DNA of 64,000 nt. Source: Streptomyces venezuelae (GTDB lineage: Bacteria > Actinomycetota > Actinomycetes > Streptomycetales > Streptomycetaceae). Numbering within the stretch: position 1 is the first letter of the stretch; every line of letters begins with the position of its first letter. The stretch lies in the NCBI RefSeq assembly GCF_008642335.1, contig NZ_CP029191.1, positions 4,278,001 to 4,342,000 of the forward strand. The letters are read 5' to 3'. Of this stretch, positions 34,946 to 44,080 are shown piece after piece. The position numbers and the translations under genes are program-made. A model generated the notes under the pieces. That model made no database searches, was not told where the DNA came from, and saw only the letters and a program-made list of their open reading frames with translations.

Positions 34946-35395
34946 TCAGAGGAAGATCCCCAGCGCGTCGTCCAGCGACCACGTCTGCCAGCTCATCGCG
35001 AAGAAGGCGACGAACGAGGCGAGCGCCATCATCAGGTTCTGCCCCTGCTCGGCCCAGTCGTGGATCATCAGGACGAGGTAGACGAGGTTGAGGACGAACC
35101 CGCAGACCAGGGCCACCGGGGTGAGGAAGCCGACGATCAGGCCGAGCCCGAGGGCCAGTTCGGCGTAGGCGACGACGTACGCCATCACGCGCGGCCGCGG
35201 CTTCACCACCACGTTGAAGCCCTCGCGCACCGCGGACCACCGGTGTTTCTCGGCGATGCCCGCGGCCCATCCGATCCCACCGCCGCCGAACCACGTCTTC
35301 TTGTCCTTGTGGCGCCAGCTCTCCAGCCACCACAGGCCGATCCCGATCCGGAGTACGGCCACCCACTCGGCTCCGCCGAGCCAGATCGTCTGCAT
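34946..35395 (-). CDS. DoxX-family membrane protein
   Basis: 149 residues from the ATG at 35395 with GGGAGGA upstream. Four hydrophobic segments are seen: one near the start (EWVAVLRIGIGLWWLESW) and three in the second half, including AYAELALGLGLIVGFLTPVA. This fits the DoxX/TQO small-subunit fold, which is linked to quinone or thiosulfate oxidation in some members. It is divergent from the amidohydrolase gene, with two operator-like palindromes between them. Confidence 0.75.
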   Translation of the reverse strand: MQTIWLGGAEWVAVLRIGIGLWWLESWRHKDKKTWFGGGGIGWAAGIAEKHRWSAVREGFNVVVKPRPRVMAYVVAYAELALGLGLIVGFLTPVALVCGFVLNLVYLVLMIHDWAEQGQNLMMALASFVAFFAMSWQTWSLDDALGIFL

Positions 35396-35416
35396 CGCGC
35401 ATCCTCCCAAGCCAAC

Positions 35417-35541
35417 CTGACGGGGCGTCAGTTCAGCGGATCGGGCCGCGACGCGCAAGGGGCCGAGTTGCGGGCGGACGCTTGCCGCCGAAGGGGCGAG
35501 CCCATAACCTCGATCCGACGCCAAATCTGATGGATCGTCAG
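35417..35541. promoter_or_regulatory. two matching operator-like palindromes in the DoxX/amidohydrolase promoter region
   Basis: CTGACG-GGG-CGTCAG at 35417-35431 and CTGATG-GAT-CGTCAG at 35527-35541 share the form CTGAyG-N3-CGTCAG. They sit 22 bases upstream of the DoxX start and 20 bases upstream of the amidohydrolase start. The shape is that of a TetR-family operator (TGACG..CGTCA). No regulator gene is adjacent in the window. Confidence 0.65.
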
Positions 35542-35560
35542 ATCAGTAGGGGGCACAACA

Positions 35561-36784
35561 GTGGTCAGCAGCGAGGACGGCACCAAGGAACTCCCCCGGG
35601 TCATCAGCGTGGACGACCACGTGATCGAGCCCGCGCACCTCTTCGAGACATGGCTCCCCGCCAAGTACCGCGACCGGGGTCCCAAGCCCTTCACCGCGGG
35701 CATCGGCGAGCTGGAGTACGTCGGTGGCAAGTACCGGTTCACGACCGACCCGGCGGGACAGATCACCGACTGGTGGGAGTACGAGGGCAGCATCTTCCCG
35801 TACAAGCGCATCATCGCCGCCGTCGGCTTCTCGCGCGACGAGATGACGCTGGACGGCATCACCCGCGAGCAGATGCGCAAAGGCTGCTGGGACCCCAAGG
35901 CCCGCCTCGCGGACATGGACATCAACCACGTCGAGGCCTCCCTCTGCTTCCCGACCTTCCCCCGCTTCTGCGGCCAGACGTTCTCCGAGGCCAAGGACAA
36001 GGAGGTCGGCCTCGCCTGCGTCCGCGCCTACAACGACTGGATGGTCGAGGAGTGGTGCGGCGACAGCGGCGGCCGGCTGATCCCGCTCTGCCTGATCCCG
36101 CTCTGGGACGTGGACCTCGCCGTCGCGGAGATCAGACGGAACGCCGCGCGCGGGGTGCGGGCCGTCACGTTCAGCGAGATCCCGACGTACCTGGGTCTGC
36201 CGTCGATCCACTCGGGGTACTGGGACCCCTTCTTCGCGGCCTGCGAGGAGACCGGGACCGTCGTGAACATGCACATCGGCTCGTCGTCGCAGATGCCGGC
36301 CGCCTCACCCGACGCGCCGCCCGCGGTCCAGGCCTCGCTCTCCTTCAACAACGCGATGGCGTCGATGATGGACTTCCTCTTCAGCGGCGTCCTGGTGAAG
36401 TTCCCGCGGCTCAAACTCGCCTACAGCGAGGGCCAGATGGGCTGGATCCCGTACGCCCTGGAGCGCGCCGACGACGTGTGGGAGGAGCACCGGGCGTGGG
36501 GCGGCGTGAAGGACCTGATCCCGGAGCCCCCGTCGACGTACTACTACCGGCAGATCTTCTGCTGCTTCTTCCGCGACAAGCACGGCATCGAGGCGATCGA
36601 GACCGTCGGCGTCGACAACGCCACCTTCGAGACGGACTACCCGCACGTCGACTCCACGTGGCCGCACACCAAGGAGGTCGCCGCCGAGCACGTGGGCCAT
36701 CTCCCGGAGGAGATCGCGTACAAGCTGCTGCGCGGCAACGCGATCCGCATGCTGGACCTGCCGTTCGACCGGGCCGGGCGGTAG
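35561..36784 (+). CDS. amidohydrolase family 2 (ACMSD-like) metal-dependent hydrolase
   Basis: 407 residues from a GTG at 35561 behind GTAGGGGG. The N-terminal metal motif is the VISVDDHVIEP variant, with D-x-H. Then come NMHIGSSSQMPA (metal His), KLAYSEGQMGWIPYALERAD and the catalytic-type Asp in NATFETDYPHVDSTWP. This is the pattern of TIM-barrel amidohydrolase_2 enzymes, which decarboxylate or hydrolyse aromatic or acyl substrates. Its substrate is unknown. Shared operators suggest co-regulation with the DoxX membrane protein. Confidence 0.85.
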   Translation: MVSSEDGTKELPRVISVDDHVIEPAHLFETWLPAKYRDRGPKPFTAGIGELEYVGGKYRFTTDPAGQITDWWEYEGSIFPYKRIIAAVGFSRDEMTLDGITREQMRKGCWDPKARLADMDINHVEASLCFPTFPRFCGQTFSEAKDKEVGLACVRAYNDWMVEEWCGDSGGRLIPLCLIPLWDVDLAVAEIRRNAARGVRAVTFSEIPTYLGLPSIHSGYWDPFFAACEETGTVVNMHIGSSSQMPAASPDAPPAVQASLSFNNAMASMMDFLFSGVLVKFPRLKLAYSEGQMGWIPYALERADDVWEEHRAWGGVKDLIPEPPSTYYYRQIFCCFFRDKHGIEAIETVGVDNATFETDYPHVDSTWPHTKEVAAEHVGHLPEEIAYKLLRGNAIRMLDLPFDRAGR

Positions 36785-36863
36785 GGGGCGGGGGAGGGGC
36801 CGATACGGTTCATTCGACCGCGACAGCGACCGCCGCGGAGGCGCGCGACGGAGAGGCGATCGA

Positions 36864-37781
36864 ATGAGCACCCCCCTTTCGGAGACGATGGTCACGCTCG
36901 GGCGGCGGTACGTGCGTGACGCCCCCGGCACCGTCGGCAAGGCGGCGCTGGCCGCCCGGTTCCTGAACCCGCGCCTCCGCGAGCACCCGCGCCGCCGCGT
37001 CGTCGCCGACCGGTACGGCAACCGGTTCGCCGTCGACACGCAGGACCTCATCCAGCGGTACGTGTACCTGTTCGGCGCCTGGGAGCCGCACATGACGCGG
37101 TGGCTGCGCGGGCGCCTCGGGCCCGGGGACGTCTTCGTCGACGTCGGCGCGAACGTGGGCTACTTCGCCGTCCTCGGGGCCGGGCTCGTGGGCCCGGAGG
37201 GGCGGGTCGTGGCGATCGAGGCGTCGCCCGCGTTCCACGAGCGGGTGCTGCTGCACGCCGACCTGAACGCGTGCTCCAACATCCGCGCGGTCAACGCGGC
37301 CGTCTCGGACGCGCACAAGCGGCTCACGTTCATCCTCGCCAGCTCGAACAACATGGGCGCGAACAGCATCGTCCCGTACGACGGACCCGCCGAGTCCACC
37401 TTCGAGTCGGACGCCGTGCCGCTGCCCGAGCTCCTGGAGCCCGACGAGCTCGCCCGCGCGCGCGTGATCAAGATCGACGTGGAGGGGGCGGAGGGCGGCG
37501 TCGTCCGCGGCCTCGCTCCCGCGCTGGGCAGCCTCCGCGAGGACGTGGAGATCGCCGTGGAGGTGACGCCGGACCGCATGGAGCAGCTCGGCGACTCGGT
37601 GGACGAGCTGATGAAGACGATGCGCGAGGCGGGCTTCCACGCGTACCGGCTGATCAACGAGTACGCGCCCGACACCTACCCGGCCGCGATCCGCCGCCCC
37701 GCGCCCCCGGTGCGGTGGCGCGAGCCGATCACGGGGGAGACGGAGTTGGTGTTCTCCAGGGTGGACGCGGAGACGCTCTGA
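36864..37781 (+). CDS. FkbM family methyltransferase
   Basis: 305 residues. The SAM-binding motif I is FVDVGANVGYFAVLGAGLVG (about 92-111). Motif post-I is VVAIEASPAFHERV, and the FkbM-typical KIDVEGAEGGVVRGLAP lies near 210. FkbM enzymes O-methylate sugars or small molecules. The C-terminus contains repeated Pro (RRPAPPVRWREP). It is convergent with the glycosyltransferase gene at 37894, so a shared surface-glycan role is possible but unproved. Confidence 0.88.
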   Translation: MSTPLSETMVTLGRRYVRDAPGTVGKAALAARFLNPRLREHPRRRVVADRYGNRFAVDTQDLIQRYVYLFGAWEPHMTRWLRGRLGPGDVFVDVGANVGYFAVLGAGLVGPEGRVVAIEASPAFHERVLLHADLNACSNIRAVNAAVSDAHKRLTFILASSNNMGANSIVPYDGPAESTFESDAVPLPELLEPDELARARVIKIDVEGAEGGVVRGLAPALGSLREDVEIAVEVTPDRMEQLGDSVDELMKTMREAGFHAYRLINEYAPDTYPAAIRRPAPPVRWREPITGETELVFSRVDAETL

Positions 37782-37832
37782 GGCTTTTCTGCGCCCACTC
37801 TGCGGCGCGGGGTGAACGGGTGGGTGGGTGTG

Positions 37833-37853
37833 ATCCGCCGCGAAGCGGCGGGA
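37833..37853. terminator. small hairpin between convergent genes
   Basis: Seven-base perfect GC arms (37835-37841 and 37845-37851) with a GAA loop lie between the FkbM gene and the glycosyltransferase gene. Confidence 0.55.
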
Positions 37854-37893
37854 TAGGACCGCCCCCCACCCGCCGGGAGCGTGACGCGTGACG

Positions 37894-38664
37894 TCAGCCA
37901 CCCGACGACGGGTAGCCCCACCCCAACGCGCAGAGCGATCGCGCCCGATCCGCCACCACCGCCATGCGCGCGTCCCGCTCCGCCGGGTCGGTGTGGGCGC
38001 TCTGGCCCGTCACCTGGCCCTCCCACTTGCGGTAGAGCAGCCCCACCTCGGACGAGAACCAGCCGCGCGCGACGGAGTTGAGCGCGAGCAGCAGCCCCGT
38101 GTCCTCCGATGCGGGCAGCGCCATCCAGCCGCCCAGGGCGACGAGCAGGTCGCGGCGGACGAAGAGCGTCGCGGGGTGGACCGGCGCGCGGTAGTCGTGC
38201 CCGGACCAGTAGTCGATGACCGTCATGCGCTCGACGGGCCCGTGTGCGGGGTCGCCGGGGAAACCGACCGTGGAGCCGTCGGGCAGCAGGTCGAGCACCC
38301 GTGACGTGGCCCAGCCGATCGCGGGGTCCCCTTCGAGCGCCGCGAGGTCGCGGGCCAGCGCGCCGGGGGCGAGCTGGTCGTCGGCGTCCAGGACCTTCAC
38401 GTACTCCCCGTCGGCGTGCGCGAGCGCCATCGTGCGCGCGACGCCGGGCCCGCCGGGCCGCCCCTGCCGGAACGTGACGCGCTCGTCGTCCGGGACGTGC
38501 GGCGCGACCTGGTCGGTCCTGCCGTCCTCCTGGATCAGCCAGTGCCACTCCCACCCGTCGGGCAGCTCCTGCGCGAGCAGCGACGCGTAGGCGTCGGCCA
38601 GGAACGGGGCCGACGGCGCGTGGACGGCGGTGACGATGATGATGCGCCGGCGCACGGCACTCAC
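37894..38664 (-). CDS. GT2 family glycosyltransferase
   Basis: 256 residues from a GTG at 38664 that overlaps the GntR stop (GTGA). The GT-A fold is shown by IIIVTAVHAPSAPFLADAYA, WHWLIQEDG, and VKVLDADDQLAPGALARDL, where DADD is the metal-binding DXD-type motif. The second half has PATLFVRRDLLVALGGW, then LPASEDTGLLLAL. It probably transfers a sugar to a surface or secondary-metabolite acceptor. Being co-translated with a GntR regulator is unusual for this family. Confidence 0.82.
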   Translation of the reverse strand: MSAVRRRIIIVTAVHAPSAPFLADAYASLLAQELPDGWEWHWLIQEDGRTDQVAPHVPDDERVTFRQGRPGGPGVARTMALAHADGEYVKVLDADDQLAPGALARDLAALEGDPAIGWATSRVLDLLPDGSTVGFPGDPAHGPVERMTVIDYWSGHDYRAPVHPATLFVRRDLLVALGGWMALPASEDTGLLLALNSVARGWFSSEVGLLYRKWEGQVTGQSAHTDPAERDARMAVVADRARSLCALGWGYPSSGG

Positions 38665-39461
38665 CACCTTTCCAGGGGAGTGGTGAAGACGGCTTCCGTG
38701 CGGTCGCCGGGCAGGGTGACGTCGGCGACCTCGACGACGCGGCCCTCCGTGTCGTACGACGTCTTGCGGAGCAGCAGCACGGACGTGCCGGGCGGCAGCT
38801 CCAGCTCCGCGGCCTCCTCCGGCGTGGGCGGCCGGGCGGTGATCCGCTCCTCGACGCGGTCCAGCTCGATGCCGACGGTGGACAGCTGGTTCTGCGTGCC
38901 GCCGGGCCACGGCTCCTTGGTGTCGTCCAGGAGGTCCGGGTTCCCGGCGACCAGGTCGCGCACCAGGTAGGAGGTGGCCAGGTTGAAGGGCGCGTCCTCG
39001 GCGGCGTACCGCGTCCGGTAGGAGCGCTCGATCAGGGGTGTCCCCTCCGGGACGGCGAAGGCGGACGCGAGCTGCGCGTCCGCGCGGACCTCGCGGTACG
39101 CCGCGTGGAAGACGAGGTCCTGGAGTTCGAGTGCGGTGTCGTGCTCGGTGGCGCCGGTGCGCGCCCTGCGCTCTTCCGGCTGGTGCACGCGGTTCTTCTC
39201 CCACTGGTGGCGGGAGTTGTCGCGGACGACGCAGGCGCGCGGCCTGCGGACGAAGTTGCCGCGCCCGTGCTCCTTCTCGATGAGTCCTTCCTCCCGCAGG
39301 AGGCGGAGCGCGTCGCGGAGCGTCGGGACGCTGCGCCGGTACTGCTCGGCGAGCTTCGTCTCGGCGGGCAGTCGCTCGCCGGGCCGCAGCAGGCCCGTGC
39401 GGATGGAGCGGCGGATGTCGTCCGCTATCTGCTCGTATGCCTTCGGCACCGCGCTCACCAT
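38661..39461 (-). CDS. GntR/HutC family transcriptional regulator
   Basis: 266 residues from the ATG at 39461. The N-terminal winged helix (about 5-75) reads YEQIADDIRRSIRTGLLRPG, LPAETKLAEQYRRSVPTLRD and LLREEGLIEKEHGRGNFV. The C-terminal UTRA effector domain (about 110-262) has GTPLIERSYRTRYAAEDAPF and VLLLRKTSYDTEGRVVEVAD. It heads a two-gene operon with the GT2 enzyme. A short inverted repeat at 39506-39521 lies 45 bases upstream and may be its own operator. Confidence 0.9.
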   Translation of the reverse strand: MVSAVPKAYEQIADDIRRSIRTGLLRPGERLPAETKLAEQYRRSVPTLRDALRLLREEGLIEKEHGRGNFVRRPRACVVRDNSRHQWEKNRVHQPEERRARTGATEHDTALELQDLVFHAAYREVRADAQLASAFAVPEGTPLIERSYRTRYAAEDAPFNLATSYLVRDLVAGNPDLLDDTKEPWPGGTQNQLSTVGIELDRVEERITARPPTPEEAAELELPPGTSVLLLRKTSYDTEGRVVEVADVTLPGDRTEAVFTTPLERW

Positions 39462-39505
39462 CCGTCGTCGGGGACCGGTCCGTCGGGACCGGCCCACACC
39501 CTACG

Positions 39506-39521
39506 ACTCCTCAAGAGGAGT
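39506..39521. promoter_or_regulatory. inverted repeat upstream of the GntR gene
   Basis: Seven-base arms ACTCCTC and GAGGAGT are separated by AA. The size and place suit an autoregulatory operator for the HutC-type regulator starting at 39461. Confidence 0.4.
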
Positions 39522-39611
39522 TGATGACCGCGGCAGGCGACCACGAGCGGAAAGTTTCCCTACGAAACGATCTCTTGCCTAAAAGGTAAAAGCGTCGGCG
39601 CAAATGGAAGG

Positions 39612-39651
39612 GCCCGATCGCTGGCGACGGGGGATGCACCAGCGATCGGGC
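39612..39651 (-). terminator. hairpin terminator of the STAND/WD40 gene
   Basis: Perfect 13-base arms (39612-39624 and 39639-39651) lie about 190 bases after the STAND/WD40 stop. The remaining part of 39462-39838 holds the GntR promoter region, an AT-rich block (39540-39600 and 39660-39720) and no gene. Confidence 0.7.
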
Positions 39652-39815
39652 TCTGTTCCAACAGTAACAAGGTCGAATGCATAGTGGGAGTCAACTCCGC
39701 TAATAAAGTATGGAGTTGTGATCGGGATCACGTACGCCGCCGAGTGGTCCAGAAGGCGGACGGCGTGCCCGAACGGGCAGGCTTCTGGCCGAAAAGGCCC
39801 GTGTGACGCCCGTCT

Positions 39816-39855
39816 GTTACTCGTCGCACGGCGCCCCGTTACTCGTCGCACGGCG
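39816..39855. repeat. 18-bp direct repeat across the STAND/WD40 stop codon
   Basis: The 18 bases at 39838-39855 encode the last residues and stop of the STAND/WD40 gene. An identical copy lies at 39816-39833, 22 bases further downstream. It looks like a small tandem duplication of the gene's end, giving a second stop in the same reading frame relation. Confidence 0.85.
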
Positions 39856-42800
39856 GTTCGTACGAGAGCCGGGGCAGATACTCATCCCATTTCTCCCGCG
39901 TGAGAACACCCCGGGTGGTCGAGCAAATACGCTTAACCGCTTCGTCGGTGTCCAAGTTCCACAACCGGACGGTATCCGTGCCGCTCGCGACCCCCAGCAT
40001 GCCGCTCTGCGGGCTGAACGACAGGAAGCTGCCCATCTTGGTGTTGGGGCTCATCGACTGGCCGATGGGGGACGTGTCCGTGGGGTCGGCGACGTTCCAG
40101 AGCCGCACCGTGTTGTCGTTGCCGCCCGTCGCCAGGGTGTGGCCGTCCTTGCTGAACGTCAGCGACACGACCGCGTCGGTGTGGCCCGCGAGTGAGGCGT
40201 CGAGCCGGACCGGTTCGCGCGGGTCGGCGATGTCCCAAAGCCGCACCGTGCCGTCGTCGCTGCCGCTCGCGAGCGTGCGCCCGTCCGGGCTGTAGACGAC
40301 GGTGTTGACGGGACCCTGATGACCCCGTAGGGGCGCCTGGAAGGGTGCGGCCCGCCGCGGATCGGTCACGTTCCACAGCCGTACGGTGCCGTCCGCGCTG
40401 CCGCTGACCAGCGTGCGCCCGTCCTTCCCGAACGTGAGGGAGTTGACGTACCCCTGATGTCCGGTGAGCGGCTCGCCGAGCCTGTGCGGGCTGGTGGGCG
40501 AGGTGACGTCCCAGAGCTGGATGGTGCGGTCGGTGTAGGGGGTCGCGAGGGTGCGGCCGTCCCTGCTGAAGGCGAGCGCGGCCGCGAACCGGGTGCGCAG
40601 CCGGACGGGCGGCCCGTAGGGGACGGGGTGCTTCGGGTCGGCGACGTTCCACAGCTGCACCGCGCGGTTGCCCGTGAGCACGGCGAGCGTACGGCCGTCC
40701 GGCGAGAACACCGGCGCCCGGACGTTGCCCTCCCCGGGCCGGAACGGCTTGCCGAGCGGAGTGGGCCGTTCGGGCCGCTCCACGTTCCACAGCCGCACCT
40801 TCTCGTCCCGAGAGGCTGTCGCCAGCACCTTCCCGTCGGGCCGGAACGCCCCTATCCGGCCGAGCATGTCCCCCGTGGAGACCGACCAGAGACGGACCTT
40901 GTTGTCGCCGCTCCCGGTGGCGAGGAACCGTCCGTCGGGGCTGAACCCCAGGGCGTACATCTCCCCGCTGCTGCCCGACAGCGACTCACCGACCTGCGAA
41001 GGATGCGACGGGTCGCGGACGTTCCACAGGCTCGCCGTGCTGTCCGCGCTCGCGGCGGCGAGCATGGTGCCCGCCGGGTTGAACGCGACCGACCAGAGCG
41101 GGCCGGTGTGCCCGGTGAGCGGCGTCCCGAGCGCTCTGCCGTGCTCCGGGTCGGAGACGTCCCAGAGCCGGATCGTGTTGTCGGCGCCCCCGCTCGCGAG
41201 GGTGGCGTCGTCGGGGCTGAAGGCCACGGAGTGCACGGTGGTCGAATGCCCGCGCAGCACCCTGCCGACGGGCTCGGGCCGCTCCGGATCGTCCGTGCTC
41301 CACAGCCGGATCGTGCCGTCGTCCCCGCCGGCCGCGAGGGTCCTCCCGTCATGGCTGAACGCCACCGAACGCACGGCCTGGGTGTGCCCGGTCAGCGTGG
41401 CGATCCGCTTCGGCTCGCGCGGCTCGTCCACGTCCCACAGGCGGACGGCCTTGTCCTCGTTGGCGGCGGCGAGCGTCTTCCCGTCCGGACTGAAGGCGAG
41501 CAGGTAGATGGCCCCGCCCTGCCCGGTCACGGGACTGCCGAGGAGCCGCGGATGCCGCGGGTCCCGTACGTTCCACAGCCGGATCGTGCCGTCGTCCGAC
41601 GCGCTGGCCAGGGTGTTGCCGTCCGGGCTGAAGACCGCGGTGCTCACCCAGCTCTTGTGCCCGGTCAGGGGCTTGCCCAGCGGTTCGGGGCGCGTCGGGT
41701 CGGAGAGGTCCCACAGGCGTACGGTCCGGTCGTAACTGGCCGTCGCGAGGAGCCGCCCGTTCGGGCTGAACGAGGTGAGGTAGACGGCGCCCTTGTGGCC
41801 GAGGAGCGGGGTGGCGAGCGGCGCGTTCACGATCGAGATCAGCCGGTTTTTGGTGCCCTCGTCGCCGGGCCGCAGCCGGTGCGCCACCAGGTCGAGCTGG
41901 GCGGACAGGGACGGGTCGGTGTGCTGGGCGCGGTCGGCCTCGGCGACCACCTGCTCGAAGACCGCGTCGTCCCGCTGCTGCCGGGCGACGACCGCGGACA
42001 CGACGGCGACCATCGCGAGGACGACCAGGGTCGCCACCGCGCCCCGGCTGATCCACACCATGCGCCTGCGCAGCCGCGCGGAGGCGGCCAGGAACTCCAT
42101 GGCGCCCTTGGTCAGATACGTGTCCCCGGCAGTCCGGGCCCATTCACGGGCCTGCTCGAGCCGAGACCCCCGATAGAGGAGCGACGAGTCCCGATCGGAG
42201 TCCTCCCAGGACTTGCCGTCCTCTTCGAGACGCTGCCGCAGCAGGTGGTCGTTCCTGTCCTCGTCGATCCAGTCGCGCAGGCGCGGCCAGGCGTGCAGCA
42301 GCGCCTCGTGGGTGATCTCCACGGTCTCCGCGTCGAGGGTCACGAGCCGGGCGCGGACCAGCGCCTCGAGGGACTCCTCCGTCTTGTGCGGATCGGTCGA
42401 CTCCTCCGCCAACTGCCGACGCGTACCCCTTCGCCGGGTGGCCTGGGTGTCCTCGCCGAGCCGCACGAGCCGCAGCAGGAGCAGCCGCGCCGCCGTCCGC
42501 GCCGCCGGGTCGAGCCCGGACCAGGCACGCTCGGCGGTCGCCGCGACGGCACCCTGGATACCGCCCGCCGCCCGGTACCCGGCCAGCGTCAGCCGCCCCG
42601 TCTTCCGCCGCTGCCAGGTGGCGAGCAGCGCGTGCGACAACAACGGCAGCACACCCGCGTCGTGCGCCCCGCGGGGCCCGTCCGTGCTCACCTCCCGCAC
42701 GATCAGCTCGGCGAGCCCCGGCTCCAGTTCGAGCCCCACGGCCTTGGCGGGCCCGGTGACCGCCTTGCGCAGCTCCGACGTCGTCAGCGGCCCGAGCACC

Positions 42801-44080
42801 ATGTGCCGGTGCTGCAGCGCGTCGGCCAGCTCGGGATAGCTGAGGCACTCCTCGTAGAAATCGGCCCGTATCCCGAGGACGACGAGGGCCGGAGCGTGAG
42901 CCTCGCCCACACCGGGCGAACAGGCGGCATGCAGAACCCGGATGAAGGCCCGCCGGTCGGCTTCGTCCGGGCAGAGGGTGAAGGTCTCCTCGAACTGATC
43001 GACGATGATGACGGGCCGACGGACCGGCCGGCCACGGTCTACGGACCCTGGCGCCTCGGTCTCGGCGTGTACGGCATGTACGGCACGGACGGCGTCTACG
43101 CCCTCCTGAGCCCCCTGAGCCCCCTGAGCCCCCTGAGCCTTCTCGGCCCTCCCGGCCTCCTCGGCGACGGAGCGCTCCCCCGCTCCCGCACCGGCCTCCC
43201 GCTCGCCCCAAGCGGTGATGGCTTCCCGCACGCTCTGTGCACACGCACGAGCACGGTCGTCGATCGCGACCCCCGGCTCGTCCACCCCGGCGCCCGGCGC
43301 GTCCTCCGCGGCGGGCAGGACGCGGGCGAGCTCGGGGATGTTCCGGGTGAGCTCGGTGAGGGGATCGGCACCGGGCACGAGCTGAAGAACGGGCCCGGCG
43401 ACCCACGCGTTGCCCGCTTCCTGGGCCAGCGAGGCACCCCCCTGAAGGGTCGGCACGAGACCGGCGTTGAGAAGGGAGGACTTCCCGGCGCCCGACGCGC
43501 CCACGAGCATGACGAGCCCGCCCGACGAGGCGGCGCGGAGCTGGGCGACGAGAGCGTCGGTGCTCCGCTCGCGCCCGAAGAACCACTGGGCGTCCTGAGA
43601 CCGATAGGAGGCGAGCCCACGGTAAGGACAGACACCAGGAACCCCACCCGCACCAGGACTGCCCCCCTCCCCGCTCCCTGACGCCTCCCCCCTGTCCGGG
43701 GTTCCGTCGGGACCGGCGACTCCCGCTGCCCGCTCGCCGACGGGGTCGGCGACGGCGAGCTCCCAGAGGCGGTGCCACTGGGCCATGTCGTAGAGACCGG
43801 GGGAGACGGGTGCGGGCCGCTCGCGGCGCGCTTCGGGGATCAGGACGTGCAGGACCGCGGCGAGGGCGGCGAACTGGGCCGGTACGTTCTTGGCCCTCCG
43901 CCAGTCGCTGATCCGCTGGGCGGACACGCGTACGGGTCGCCCGCGCTCGTCGACCCGCTGGAGGCGGACGACCGCTTCGGCCACGCGCTTGAGGGGCGGG
44001 TTGCCGGCTTCCTTGTACAGCAGCGCGAGACGTTCCGCGAAGCTCGTGCGTGCCCCTGAGTCGGAACTCAAGGCCTCCAC
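39839..44080 (-). CDS. STAND NTPase with 14 WD40 repeats
   Basis: 1413 residues from a GTG at 44080. Residues 10-85 form a helix-turn-helix-like region (KRVAEAVVRLQRV, VSAQRISDWRRAK). The STAND NTPase starts near 151 with CPYRGLASYRSQDAQWFFGR, Walker A GASGAGKS at 194-201, and Walker B RPVIIVDQFEETF near 360. One membrane segment follows near residue 680 (RGAVATLVVLAMVAVVSAVV). The C-terminal 700 residues are 14 WD40 repeats, enough for two seven-bladed propellers. Two blades (7-8) are degenerate. Such proteins are ligand-sensing signalling or immune-type switches. The partner is unknown. Confidence 0.9.
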   Translation of the reverse strand: MEALSSDSGARTSFAERLALLYKEAGNPPLKRVAEAVVRLQRVDERGRPVRVSAQRISDWRRAKNVPAQFAALAAVLHVLIPEARRERPAPVSPGLYDMAQWHRLWELAVADPVGERAAGVAGPDGTPDRGEASGSGEGGSPGAGGVPGVCPYRGLASYRSQDAQWFFGRERSTDALVAQLRAASSGGLVMLVGASGAGKSSLLNAGLVPTLQGGASLAQEAGNAWVAGPVLQLVPGADPLTELTRNIPELARVLPAAEDAPGAGVDEPGVAIDDRARACAQSVREAITAWGEREAGAGAGERSVAEEAGRAEKAQGAQGAQGAQEGVDAVRAVHAVHAETEAPGSVDRGRPVRRPVIIVDQFEETFTLCPDEADRRAFIRVLHAACSPGVGEAHAPALVVLGIRADFYEECLSYPELADALQHRHMVLGPLTTSELRKAVTGPAKAVGLELEPGLAELIVREVSTDGPRGAHDAGVLPLLSHALLATWQRRKTGRLTLAGYRAAGGIQGAVAATAERAWSGLDPAARTAARLLLLRLVRLGEDTQATRRRGTRRQLAEESTDPHKTEESLEALVRARLVTLDAETVEITHEALLHAWPRLRDWIDEDRNDHLLRQRLEEDGKSWEDSDRDSSLLYRGSRLEQAREWARTAGDTYLTKGAMEFLAASARLRRRMVWISRGAVATLVVLAMVAVVSAVVARQQRDDAVFEQVVAEADRAQHTDPSLSAQLDLVAHRLRPGDEGTKNRLISIVNAPLATPLLGHKGAVYLTSFSPNGRLLATASYDRTVRLWDLSDPTRPEPLGKPLTGHKSWVSTAVFSPDGNTLASASDDGTIRLWNVRDPRHPRLLGSPVTGQGGAIYLLAFSPDGKTLAAANEDKAVRLWDVDEPREPKRIATLTGHTQAVRSVAFSHDGRTLAAGGDDGTIRLWSTDDPERPEPVGRVLRGHSTTVHSVAFSPDDATLASGGADNTIRLWDVSDPEHGRALGTPLTGHTGPLWSVAFNPAGTMLAAASADSTASLWNVRDPSHPSQVGESLSGSSGEMYALGFSPDGRFLATGSGDNKVRLWSVSTGDMLGRIGAFRPDGKVLATASRDEKVRLWNVERPERPTPLGKPFRPGEGNVRAPVFSPDGRTLAVLTGNRAVQLWNVADPKHPVPYGPPVRLRTRFAAALAFSRDGRTLATPYTDRTIQLWDVTSPTSPHRLGEPLTGHQGYVNSLTFGKDGRTLVSGSADGTVRLWNVTDPRRAAPFQAPLRGHQGPVNTVVYSPDGRTLASGSDDGTVRLWDIADPREPVRLDASLAGHTDAVVSLTFSKDGHTLATGGNDNTVRLWNVADPTDTSPIGQSMSPNTKMGSFLSFSPQSGMLGVASGTDTVRLWNLDTDEAVKRICSTTRGVLTREKWDEYLPRLSYEPPCDE

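Noticed and set aside
43100..43145. CRISPR-like short repeat
   Set aside because: It is a nine-base unit repeated without spacers inside the STAND/WD40 gene, encoding a short Gln/Gly/Ala repeat. No CRISPR array is seen anywhere.
40457..43681. 1074-residue open frame on the plus strand
   Set aside because: It lies antisense to the STAND/WD40 gene, whose repeats and Walker motifs are unmistakable. The plus frame is low-complexity and an effect of high GC.
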